Assembly (NCBI RefSeq): GCF_051020975.1
Contig: NW_027478169.1
Span: forward strand, 3,472,001-3,536,000
Direction: 5' to 3'
DNA length: 64,000 nt
Source: Osmia lignaria lignaria
Lineage: Eukaryota; Arthropoda; Insecta; Hymenoptera; Megachilidae
This document shows, piece by piece, positions 10,275-21,796 of the stretch (positions are counted from its first letter, which is position 1; each line of letters opens with the position of its first letter). The notes under the pieces were generated by a model. That model ran no database searches. It was not told where the DNA came from and saw only the letters and a list, made by a program, of their open reading frames with translations. The position numbers and the translations under genes were made by a program.

Positions 10275-12739
10275 AGATACAGAAACACCGTGGCCCCTTT
10301 CTTTGAGATAACTCTGCACTATTGCGAGCTGCAAATGCCACTTTCAGCTTAGCTGTGCAGAAGAAGAACAACAAGAAGAAGAAATATCTCGAAATATGTC
10401 CGTCAGGCCAGTTCCTTTGAGCTGAATCTGCAAATATCTCGGAAACGAAGCGAGCTATGGCAAAATGTTAAGAGACGTTTTTTGTAGAGAATTATGTTTC
10501 CTACAATTTATGTTCTATGATATTTTTTGATCAGAAGCGTAGTTCTCGAGATATATCAAGATATTTAAAAGTTCCGAAGCCGCACCAACATAATAGGGAT
10601 ACAGAAACATCGTGGCCCCGTTCTTTGAGATAACTCTGCACTAGTGCGAGCCGCAAATGCCACTTCCAGCTTAGCTGTGCAGAAGAAGAACAACAAGAAG
10701 AAGAAATATCTCGAAATATGTCGGTCAGGCCCCTTCCCTTGAGATAAATATGCAAATATCTCGGAAACGAAGCGAGCTATGGCAAAATGTTAAGCGACCT
10801 TTTTTGTAGAGAATTAAGTTTCCTACTTTTTATGTTCTATGATATTTTTTGATCAGATGCGTAGTTCTCGAGATATATCAAGATATTTAAAAGTTCCGAA
10901 GCCGCACCAACATAATAGAGATACAGAAACACCGTGGCCCCTTTCTTTGAGATAACTCTGCACTATTGCGAGCTGCAAATGCCACTTTCAGCTTAGCTGT
11001 GCAGAAGAAGAACAACAAGAAGAAGAAATATCTCGAAATATGTCCGTCAGGCCCCTTCCCTTGAGATAAATCTGCAAATATCTCGGAAACGAAGAGAGCT
11101 ATGGCAAAATGTTAAGAGACCTTTTTTGTAGACAATTAGGTTTCCTACTTTTTATGTACTATGTTATTTTTTGATCAGATGCGTAGTTCTCGAGATATAT
11201 CAAGATATTTAAAAGTTCCGAAGCCGCACCAACATAATAGAGATACAGAAACACCGTGGCCCCTTTCTTTGAGATAACTCTGCACTATTGCGAGCTGTAA
11301 ATGCCACTTCCAGTTAAGCTGTGCAGAAGAAGAACAACAAGAAGAAGAAATATCTCGAAATATATCCGTCAGGCCCCTTCCCTTGAGATATATCTGCAAA
11401 TATCTCGGAAACGAAGCGAGCTATGGCAAAATGTTAAGAGACCTTTTTTGTAGAGAATTATGTTTCCTACAATTTATGTTCTATGATATTTTTTGTTCAG
11501 AAGCGTAGTTTTCGAGATATATCGAGATATTTAAAAGTTCCGAAGCCGCACCAACATAATAGAGATACAGAAACACCGTGGCCCCTTTCGTTGAGATAAC
11601 TCTGCACTAGTGCGAGCCGCAAATGCCACTTCCAGCTTAGCTGTGCAGAAGAAGAACAACAAGAAGAAGAAATATCTCGAAATATGTCCGTCAGGCCCCT
11701 TCCCTTGAGATAAATCTGCAAATATCTCGGAAACGAAGCGAGCTATGGCAAAATGTTAAGAGACCTTTTTTGTAGAGAATTATGTTTCCTACTTTGTATG
11801 TTCTATGATATTTTTTGATCAGACGCGTAGTTCTCGAGATACATCAAGATATTTAAAAGTTCCGAAGCCGCACCAACATAATAGAGATACAGAAACACCG
11901 TGGCCCCTTTCTTTGAGATATCTCTGCACTATTGCGCGCTGCAAATGCCACTTCCAGCTTAGCTGCGCAGAAGAAGAACAACAAGAAGAAGAAATATCTC
12001 GAAATATGTCCGTCAGGCCCCTTCCCTTGAGATATATCTGCAAATATCTCGGAAACGAAGCGAGCTATGGCAAAATGTTAAGAGACCTTTTTTGTAGAGA
12101 ATTATGTTTCCTATAATTTATGTTCTACGATATTTTTTGATCAGATGCGTAGTTCTCGAGATATACCAAGATATTTAAAAGTTCCGAAGCCGCACCAACA
12201 TAATAGAGATACAGAAACACCGTGGCCCCTTTCTTTGAGATAACTCTGCACTATTCCGAGCTGCAAATGCCACTTCCAGCTTAGCTGTGCAGAGGAAGAA
12301 CAACAAGAAGAAGGAATATCTCGAAATATGTCCGTCAGGCCAGTTCCTTTGAGCTGAATCTGCAAATATCTCGGAAACGAAGCGAGCTATGGCAAAATGT
12401 TAAGAGACGTTTTTTGTAGAGAATTATGTTTCCTACAATTTATGTTCTATGATATTTTTTGATCAGAAGCGTAGTTTTCGAGATATATCGAGATATTTAA
12501 AAGTTGCGAAGCCGCACCAACATAATAGAGATACAGAAACACCGTGGCCCCTTTCTTTGAGATAACTCTGCACTAGTGCGAGCCGCAAATGCCACTTCCA
12601 GCTTAGCTGTGCAGAAGAAGAGCAACAAGAAGAAGAAATATCTCGAAATATGTCCGACAGGCCCCTTCCCTTGAGATAAATCTGCAAATATCTCGGAAAC
12701 GAAGCGAGCTATGGCGAAATGTTAAGAGACCTTTTTTGT
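10275..12739 (+). repeat. Duplicate of 7055-9519 at 3,220-bp offset
   Basis: About 2.46 kb matches 7055-9519 ten monomers earlier: 7311 with 10531, 7955 with 11175, 8277 with 11497, 8599 with 11819, 8921 with 12141 and 9243 with 12463. Shared rare variants include TATGTCGGTCAGG, CCGACAGG and TATGGCGAAATG. The right end is at 12739, where this copy reads TTTTTTGTAGAG and the other TTTTTTGCAGAG. The 5-9.3 kb block thus exists in three generations. Confidence 0.85.
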
Positions 12740-14716
12740 AGAGAATTAAGTTTCCTACTTTTTATCTTCTATGATATTTTTTGATCAGATGCGTAGTTCT
12801 CGAGATAGATCAAGATACTTAAAAGTTCCGAAGCCGCACCAACATAATAGAGATACAGAAACACCGTGGCCCCTCTCTTTGAGATAACTCTGCACTATTG
12901 CGAGCTGCAAATGCCACTTCCAGCTTAGCTGTGCAGAAGAAGAACAACAAGAAGAAGAAATATCTCGAAATATGTCCGTCAGGCCCCTTCCCTTGAGATA
13001 AATCTGCAAATATCTCGGAAACGAAGCGAGCTATGGCAAAATGTTTAGAGACCTTTCTTGTAGAGAATTAAGTTTCCTACTTTTTATGTAGTATGATATT
13101 TTTTGATCAGATGCGTAGTTCTCGAGATATATCAAGATATTTAAAAGTTCCGAAGCCGCACCAACATAATAGAGATACAGAAACACCGTGGCCCCTTTCT
13201 TTGAGATAACTCTGCACTATTGCGCGCTGCAAATATCACTTCCAGCTTAGCTGTGCAGAAGAAGAACAACAAGAAGAAGAAATATCTCGAAATATGTCCG
13301 TCAGGCCCCTTCCCTTGAGATAAATCTGCAAATATCTCGGAAACGAAGCGAGCTATGGCAAAATGTAACGAGACCTTTTTTGTAGAGAATTAAGTTTCCT
13401 ACTTTTTATGTTCGATGATATTTTTTGATCAGATGCGTAGTTCTCGAGATATATCAAGATATTTAAAAGTTCCGAAGCTGCACCAACATAATAGAGGTAC
13501 AGAAACACCGTGGCCTCTTTCTTTGAGATAACTCTGCACTATTGCGAGCTGCAAATGCCACTTCGAGCTTAGCTGTGCAGAAGAAGAACAACAAGAAGAA
13601 GAAATATCTCGAAATATGTCCGTCAGACCCCTTCCCTTGAGATGAATCTGCAAATATCTCGGAAACGAAGCGAGCTATGGCAAAATGTTAAGAGACCATT
13701 TTTGTAGAGAATAATATTTCCTACAATTTACGTTCTATGATATTTTTTGATCAGAAGCGTAGTTTTCGAGATATATCGAGATATTTAAAAGTTCCGAAGC
13801 CGCACCAACATAATAGAGATACAGAAACACCGTGGCCCCTTTCTTTGAGATAACTGTGCACCAGTGCGAGCCGCAAATGCCACTTCCAGCTTAGCTGTGC
13901 AGAAGAAGAACAACAAGAAGAAGAAATATCTCGAAATATGTCCGTCAGACCCCTTCCCTTGAGATATATCTGCAAATATCTCGGAAACGAAGCGAGCTAT
14001 GGCAAAATGTTAAGAGACCGTTTTTGTAGAGAATTATGTTTCCTACTTTTTATGTTCTATGATATTTTTTGATCAGACGCGTAGTTCTCGAGATATATCA
14101 AGATATTTAAAAGTTCCGAAGCCGCACCAACATAATAGAGATACAGAAATACCGTGGCCCCTTTCTTTGAGATAACTCTGCACTATTGCGAGCTGCAAAT
14201 GCCACTTCCAGCTTAGCTGTGCAGAAGAAGAACAACAAGAAGAAGGAATATCTCGAAATATGTCCGTCAGGCCCCTTCCCTTGAGATAAATCTGCAAATA
14301 TCTCGGAAACGAAGAGAGCTATGGCAAAATGTTAAGAGACCTTTTTTGTAGAGAATTAAGTTTCCTACTTTTCATGTTCTATGATATTTTGCGATCAGAT
14401 GCGTAGTTCTCGAGATATATCAAGATATTTAAAAGTTCCGAAGCCGCACCAACATAATAGAGATACAGAAACACCGTGGCCCCTTTCTTTGAGATAACTC
14501 TGCACTATTGCGAGCTGTAAATGCCACTTCCAGCTTAGCTGTGCAGAAGAAGAACAACAAGAAGAAGAAATATCTCGAAATATGTCCGTCAGGCCCCATC
14601 CCTTGAGATATATCTGCAAATATCTCGGAAACGAAGCGAGCTATGGCAAAATATTAAGAGACCTTTTTTGTAGAGAATTATGTTTCCTACAATTTATGTT
14701 CTATGATATTTTTTGA
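12740..14716 (+). repeat. Transitional satellite monomers
   Basis: Six monomers linking two HOR domains. The copy at 12785 has CTCGAGATAGATC and ATACTTAAAAG, shared later with 25981, 31451 and 36921. The one at 13107 has AAATATCACTTCC. The one at 13429 is the first class D copy. The pair 14073-14395 matches the pair 1837-2159 at an offset of 12,236 bp (38 monomers), including the unusual AGAAATACCG. That long-range match shows exchange between domains more than 12 kb apart or common descent from an older HOR. Confidence 0.75.
13429..13750 (+). repeat. Reference monomer, class D
   Basis: Class D carries a linked set of private changes: GAAGCTGC for GAAGCCGC, GAGGTAC for GAGATAC, GGCCTCTT for GGCCCCTT, CTTCGAGC for CTTCCAGC, CAGACCCC for CAGGCCCC and GATGAATC near 213-220. 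It recurs at 18579, 20831, 24693, 29841, 38207, 40139 and, with a class C-like right part, at 40446. Its sparse occurrence, roughly once per large HOR unit, makes it a useful marker for HOR phase. It is absent from HOR copy C at the place where copies A and B have it. Confidence 0.88.
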
Positions 14717-17700
14717 TCAGAAGCGTAGTTTTCGAGATATATCGAGATATTTAAAAGTTCCGAAGCCGCACCAACATAATAGAGATACAGAAACACCGTG
14801 GCCCCTTTCTTTGAGATAACTCTGCACTAGTGCGAGCCGCAAATGCCACTTCCAGCTTAGCTGTGCAGAAGAAGAACAACAAGAAGAAGAAATATCTCGA
14901 AATATGTCCGTCAGGCCCCTTCCCTTGAGATAAATCTGCAAATATCTCGGAAACGAAGCGAGCTATGGCAAAATGTTAAGAGACCTTTTTTGTAGAGAAT
15001 TAAGTTTCCTACTTTTTATGTTCTATGATATTTTTTGATCAGATGCGTAGTTCTCGAGATATATCAAGATATTTAAAAGTTCCGAAGCCGCACCAACATA
15101 ATAGGGATACAGAAACACCGTGGCCCCTTTCTTTGAGATAACTCTGCACTAGTGCGAGCCGCAAATGCCACTTCCAGCTTAGCTGTGCAGAAGAAGAACA
15201 ACAAGAAGAAGAAATATCTCGAAATATGTCCGTCAGGCCCCTTCCCTTGAGATAAATCTGCAAATATCTCGGAAACGAAGCGAGCTATCGCAAAATGTTA
15301 AGAGACCTTTTTTGTAGAGAATTATGTTTCCAACAATTTATGTTCTACGATATTTTTTGATCAGAAGCGTAGTTTTCGAGATATATCGAGATATTTAAAA
15401 GTTCCGAAGCCGCACCAACATAATAGAGATACAGAAACACCGTGGCCCCTTTCTTTGAGATAACTCTGCACTAGTGCGAGCTGCAAATGCCACTTCCAGC
15501 TTAGCTGTGCAGAAGAAGAACAACAAGAAGAAGAAATATCTCGAAATATGTCCGTCAGGCCCCTTCCCTTGAGATATATCTGCAAATATCTCGGAAACGA
15601 AGCGAGCTATGGCAAAATGTTAAGAGACCGTTTTTGTAGAGAATTATGTTTCCTACTTTTTATGTTCTATGATATTTTTTGATCAGACGCGTAGTTCTCG
15701 AGATATATCAAGATATTTAAAAGTTCCGAAGCCGCACCAACATAATAGAGATACAGAAACACCGTGGCCCCTTTCTTTGAGATAACTCTGCACTATTGCG
15801 AGCTGCAAATGCCACTTCCAGCTTAGCTGTGCAGAAGAAGAACAACAAGAAGAAGGAATATCTCGAAATATGTCCGTCAGGCCCCTTCCCTTGAGATATA
15901 TCTGCAAATATCTCGGAAACGAAGCGAGCTATGGCAAAATGTTAAGAGACCTTTTTTGTAGAGAATTATGTTTCCTACAATTTATGTTCTATGATATTTT
16001 TTGATCAGAAGCGTAGTTTTCGAGATATATCGAGATATTTAAAAGTTCCGAAGCCGCACCAACATAATAGAGATACAGAAACACCGTGGCCCCTTTCTTT
16101 GAGATAACTCTGCACTAGTGCGAGCCGCAAATGCCACTTCCAGCTTAGCTGTGCAGAAGAAGAACAACAAGAAGAAGAAATATCTCGAAATATGTCCGTC
16201 AGGCCCCTTCCCTTGAGATAAATCTGCAAATATCTCGGAAACGAAGCGAGCTATGGCAAAATGTTAAGAGACCTTTTTTGTAGAGAATTAAGTTTCCTAC
16301 TTTTTATGTTCTATGATATTTTTTGATCAGATGCGTAGTTCTCGAGATATATCAAGATATTTAAAAGTTCCGAAGCCGCACCAACATAATAGGGATACAG
16401 AAACACCGTGGCCCCTTTCTTTGAGATAACTCTGCACTAGTGCGAGCCGCAAATGCCACTTCCAGCTTAGCTGTGCAGAAGAAGAACAACAAGAAGAAGA
16501 AATATCTCGAAATATGTCCGTCAGGCCCCTTCCCTTGAGATAAATCTGCAAATATCTCGGAAACGAAGCGAGCTATGGCAAAATGTTAAGAGACCTTTTT
16601 TGTAGAGAATTAAGTTTCCTACTTTTTATGTTCTATGATATTTTTTGATCAGATGCGTAGTTCTCGAGATATATCAAGATATTTAAAAGTTCCGAAGCCG
16701 CACCAACATAATAGGGATACAGAAACACCGTGGCCCCTTTCTTTGAGATAACTCTGCACTAGTGCGAGCTGCAAATGCCACTTCCAGCTTAGCTGTGCAG
16801 AAGAAGAACAACAAGAAGAAGAAATATCTCGAAATATGTCCGTCAGGCCCCTTCCCTTGAGATATATCTGCAAATATCTCGGAAACGAAGCGAGCTATGG
16901 CAAAATGTTAAGAGACCGTTTTTGTAGAGAATTATGTTTCCTACTTTTTATGTTCTATGATATTTTTTGATCAGACGCGTAGTTCTCGAGATATATCAAG
17001 ATATTTAAAAGTTCCGAAGCCGCACCAACATAATAGAGATACAGAAACACCGTGGCCCCTTTCTTTGAGATAACTCTGCACTATTGCGAGCTGCAAATGC
17101 CACTTCCAGCTTAGCTGTGCAGAAGAAGAACAACAAGAAGAAGGAATATCTCGAAATATGTCCGTCAGGCCCCTTCCCTTGAGATATATCTGCAAATATC
17201 TCGGAAACGAAGCGAGCTATGGCAAAATGTTAAGAGACCTTTTTTGTAGAGAATTATGTTTCCTACAATTTATGTTCTATGATATTTTTTGATCAGAAGC
17301 GTAGTTTTCGAGATATATCGAGATATTTAAAAGTTCCGAAGCCGCACCAACATAATAGAGATACAGAAACACCGTGGCCCCTTTCTTTGAGATAACTCTG
17401 CACTAGCGCGAGCCGCAAATGCCACTTCCAGCTTAGCTGTGCAGAAGAAGAACAACAAGAAGAAGAAATATCTCGAAATATGTCCGTCAGGCCCCTTCAC
17501 TTGAGATAAATCTGCAAATATCTCGGAAACGAAGCGAGCTATGGCAAAATGTTAAGAGACCTTTTTTGTAGAGAATTAAGTTTCCTACTTTTTATGTTCT
17601 ATGATATTTTTTGATCAGATGCGTAGTTCTCGAGATATATCAAGATATTTAAAAGTTCCGAAGCCGCACCAACATAATAGGGATACAGAAACACCGTGGC

Positions 17701-18036
17701 CCCTTTCTTTGAGATAACTCTGCACTAGTGCGAGCCGCAAATGCCACTTCCAGCTTAGCTGTGCAGAAGAAGAACAACAAGAAGAAGAAATATCTCGAAA
17801 TATGTCCGTCAGGCCCCTTCCCTTGAGATAAATCTGCAAATATCTCGGAAACGAAGCGAGCTATCGCAAAATGTTAAGAGACCTTTTTTGTAGAGAATTA
17901 TGTTTCCTACAATTTATGTTCTACGATATTTTTTGATCAGAAGCGTAGTTTTCGACATATATCGAGATATTTAAAAGTTCCGAAGCCGCACCAACATAAT
18001 AGAGATACAGAAACACCGTGGCCCCTTTCTTTGAGA
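14717..18036 (+). repeat. 4-monomer HOR (1,288 bp), about 2.5 copies
   Basis: Units start at 14717, 16005 and 17293. Matching sets are 14717-16005-17293, 15039-16327-17615, 15361-16649 (the second is a chimera with a class A head and the same right part) and 15683-16971. The monomers at 15683 and 16971 have the GACGCG head that marks the start of the recurring three-monomer module seen in all later HORs up to 37 kb. The copy at 17293 has GCGCGAGCC and CTTCACTTGAG as private changes. Confidence 0.82.
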
Positions 18037-19222
18037 TAACTCTGCACTAGTGCGAGCTGCAAATGCCACTTCCAGCTTAGCTGTGCAGAAGAAGAACAAC
18101 AAGAAGAAGAAATATCTCGAAATATGTCCGTCAGGCCAGTTCCTTTGAGCTGAATCTGCAAATATCTCGGAAACGAAGCGAGCTATGGCAAAATGTTGAG
18201 ACGTTTTTTGCAGAGAATTATGTTTCCTACAATTTATGTTCTACGATATTTTTTGATCAGAAGCGTGGTTTTCGAGATATATCGAGATATTTAAAAGTTC
18301 CGAAGCCGCACCAACATAATAGAGATACAGAAACACCGTGGCCCCTTTCTTTGAGATAACTCTGCACTAGTGCGAGCTGCAAATGCCACTTCCAGCTTAG
18401 CTGTGCAGAAGAAGAACAACAAGAAGAAGAAATATCTCGAAATATGTCCGTCAGGCCCCTTCCCTTGAGATAAATCTGCAAATATCTCGGAAACGAAGCG
18501 AGCTATGGCAAAATGTTAAGAGACCTTTTTTGTAGAGAATTAAGTTTCCTACTTTTTATGTTCTATGATATTTTTTGATCAGATGCGTAGTTCTCGAGAT
18601 ATATCAAGATATTTAAAAGTTCCGAAGCTGCACCAACATAATAGAGGTACAGAAACACCGTGGCCTCTTTCTTTGAGATAACTCTGCACTATTGCGAGCT
18701 GCAAATGCCACTTCGAGCTTAGCTGTGCAGAAGAAGAACAACAAGAAGAAGAAATATCTCGAAATATGTCCGTCAGACCCCTTCCCTTGAGATGAATCTG
18801 CAAATATCTCGGAAACGAAGCGAGCTATGGCAAAATGTTAAGAGACCTTTTTTGTAGAGAATAATATTTCCTACAATTTACGTTCTATGATATTTTTTGA
18901 TCAGAAGCGTAGTTTTCGAGATATATCGAGATATTTAAAAGTTCCGAAGCCGCACCAACATAATAGAGATACAGAAACACCGTGGCCCCTTTCTTTGTGA
19001 TAACTGTGCACCAGTGCGAGCCGCAAATGCCACTTCCAGCTTAGCTGTGCAGAAGAAGAACAACAAGAAGAAGAAATATCTCGAAATATGTCCGTCAGGC
19101 CCCTTCCCTTGAGATATATCTGCAAATATCTCGGAAACGAAGCGAGCTATGGCAAAATGTTAAGGGACCGTTTTTGTAGAGAATTATGTTTCCTACTTTT
19201 TATGTTCTATGATATTTTTTGA
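16971..19222 (+). repeat. 7-monomer HOR (2,252 bp), copy 1
   Basis: Seven monomers, one of them 320 bp long, repeated directly in the next block. Order: GACGCG-head monomer, class B, class A with GGGATAC, class C with TTCGACATATATC at the head and the 2-bp deletion, class B with GCGTGG, class D, and class B with TTTGTGATAACTGTGCACC. It overlaps the 4-monomer HOR because the larger unit was built partly from the smaller one. Confidence 0.85.
17937..18256 (+). repeat. 320-bp class C monomer with diagnostic 2-bp deletion
   Basis: The sequence ATGTTAAGAGACG is shortened to ATGTTGAGACG at about 18196, giving a 320-bp unit. The same deletion occurs in monomers starting at 20189, 23085, 26303, 28233, 31773, 34025 and 37243, always in class C. 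Two sub-lineages exist: TTTTTTGCAGAG (17937, 20189, 23085, 28233, 34025) and TTTTTTGTAGAG (26303, 31773, 37243). It is confined to 17.9-37.6 kb, so it arose once and spread with HOR amplification. Confidence 0.9.
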
Positions 19223-21474
19223 TCAGACGCGTAGTTCTCGAGATATATCAAGATATTTAAAAGTTCCGAAGCCGCGCCAACATAATAGAGATACAGAAAC
19301 ACCGTAGCCCCTTTCTTTGAGATAACTCTGCACTATTGCGAGCTGCAAATGCCACTTCCAGCTTAGCTGTGCAGAAGAAGAACAACAAGAAGAAGGAATA
19401 TCTCGAAATATGTCCGTCAGGCCCCTTCCCTTGAGATATATCTGCAAATATCTCGGAAACGAAGCGAGCTATGGCAAAATGTTAAGAGACCTTTTTTGTA
19501 GAGAATTATGTTTCCTACAATTTATGTTCTATGATATTTTTTGATCAGAAGCGTAGTTTTCGAGATATATCGAGATATTTAAAAGTTCCGAAGCCGCACC
19601 AACATAATAGAGATACAGAAACACCGTGGCCCCTTTCTTTGAGATAACTCTGCACTAGTGCGAGCCGCAAATGCCACTTCCAGCTTAGCTGTGCAGAAGA
19701 AGAACAACAAGAAGAAGAAATATCTCGAAATATGTCCGTCAGGCCCCTTCCCTTGAGATAAATCTGCAAATATCTCGGAAACGAAGCGAGCTATGGCAAA
19801 ATGTTAAGAGACCTTTTTTGTAGAGAATTAAGTTTCCTACTTTTTATGTTCTATGATATTTTTTGATCAGATGCGTAGTTCTCGAGATATATCAAGATAT
19901 TTAAAAGTTCCGAAGCCGCACCAACATAATAGGGATACAGAAACACCGTGGCCCCTTTCTTTGAGATAACTCTGCACTAGTGCGAGCCGCAAATGCCACT
20001 TCCAGCTTAGCTGTGCAGAAGAAGAACAACAAGAAGAAGAAATATCTCGAAATATGTCCGTCAGGCCCCTTCCCTTGAGATAAATCTGCAAATATCTCGG
20101 AAACGAAGCGAGCTATGGCAAAATGTTAAGAGACCTTTTTTGTAGAGAATTAAGTTTCCTACTTTTTATGTTCTATGATATTTTTTGATCAGAAGCGTAG
20201 TTTTCGACATATATCGAGATATTTAAAAGTTCCGAAGCCGCACCAACATAATAGGGATACAGAAACACCGTGGCCCCTTTCTTTGAGATAACTCTGCACT
20301 AGTGCGAGCTGCAAATGCCACTTCCAGCTTAGCTGTGCAGAAGAAGAACAACAAGAAGAAGAAATATCTCGAAATATGTCCGTCAGGCCAGTTCCTTTGA
20401 GCTGAATCTGCAAATATCTCGGAAACGAAGCGAGCTATGGCAAAATGTTGAGACGTTTTTTGCAGAGAATTATGTTTCCTACAATTTATGTTCTACGATA
20501 TTTTTTGATCAGAAGCGTGGTTTTCGAGATATATCGAGATATTTAAAAGTTCCGAAGCCGCACCAACATAATAGAGATACAGAAACACCGTGGCCCCTTT
20601 CTTTGAGATAACTCTGCACTAGTGCGAGCTGCAAATGCCACTTCCAGCTTAGCTGTGCAGAAGAAGAACAACAAGAAGAAGAAATATCTCGAAATATGTC
20701 CGTCAGGCCCCTTCCCTTGAGATAAATCTGCAAATATCTCGGAAACGAAGCGAGCTATGGCAAAATGTTAAGAGACCTTTTTTGTAGAGAATTAAGTTTC
20801 CTACTTTTTATGTTCTATGATATTTTTTGATCAGATGCGTAGTTCTCGAGATATATCAAGATATTTAAAAGTTCCGAAGCTGCACCAACATAATAGAGGT
20901 ACAGAAACACCGTGGCCTCTTTCTTTGAGATAACTCTGCACTATTGCGAGCTGAAAATGCCACTTCGAGCTTAGCTGTGCAGAAGAAGAACAACAAGAAG
21001 AAGAAATATCTCGAAATATGTCCGTCAGACCCCTTCCCTTGAGATGAATCTGCAAATATCTCGGAAACGAAGCGAGCTATGGCAAAATGTTAAGAGACCT
21101 TTTTTGTAGAGAATAATATTTCCTACAATTTACGTTCTATGATATTTTTTGATCAGAAGCGTAGTTTTCGAGATATATCGAGATATTTAAAAGTTCCGAA
21201 GCCGCACCAACATAATAGAGATACAGAAACACCGTGGCCCCTTTCTTTGTGATAACTGTGCACCAGTGCGAGCCGCAAATGCCACTTCCAGCTTAGCTGT
21301 GCAGAAGAAGAACAACAAGAAGAAGAAATATCTCGAAATATGTCCGTCAGGCCCCTTCCCTTGAGATATATCTGCAAATATCTCGGAAACGAAGCGAGCT
21401 ATGGCAAAATGTTAAGAGACCGTTTTTGTAGAGAATAATATTTCCTACAATTTACGTTCTATGATATTTTTTGA
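19223..21474 (+). repeat. 7-monomer HOR (2,252 bp), copy 2
   Basis: Tandem copy of the preceding block, with matches 16971-19223, 17293-19545, 17937-20189, 18257-20509, 18579-20831 and 18901-21153. Private changes include GCCGCGCCAAC and CACCGTAGCCCC in the first monomer and GAGCTGAAAATGCC in the class D monomer. The copy is followed at 21475 by an extra duplicate of its last monomer, bearing AATGCAACTTCC, which reappears at the end of HOR copy B at 32415. Confidence 0.85.
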
Positions 21475-21796
21475 TCAGAAGCGTAGTTTTCGAGATATAT
21501 CGAGATATTTAAAAGTTCCGAAGCCGCACCAACATAATAGAGATACAGAAACACCGTGGCCCCTTTCTTTGTGATAACTGTGCACCAGTGCGAGCCGCAA
21601 ATGCAACTTCCAGCTTAGCTGTGCAGAAGAAGAACAACAAGAAGAAGAAATATCTCGAAATATGTCCGTCAGGCCCCTTCCCTTGAGATATATCTGCAAA
21701 TATCTCGGAAACGAAGCGAGCTATGGCAAAATGTTAAGAGACCGTTTTTGTAGAGAATTATGTTTCCTACTTTTTATGTTCTATGATATTTTTTGA

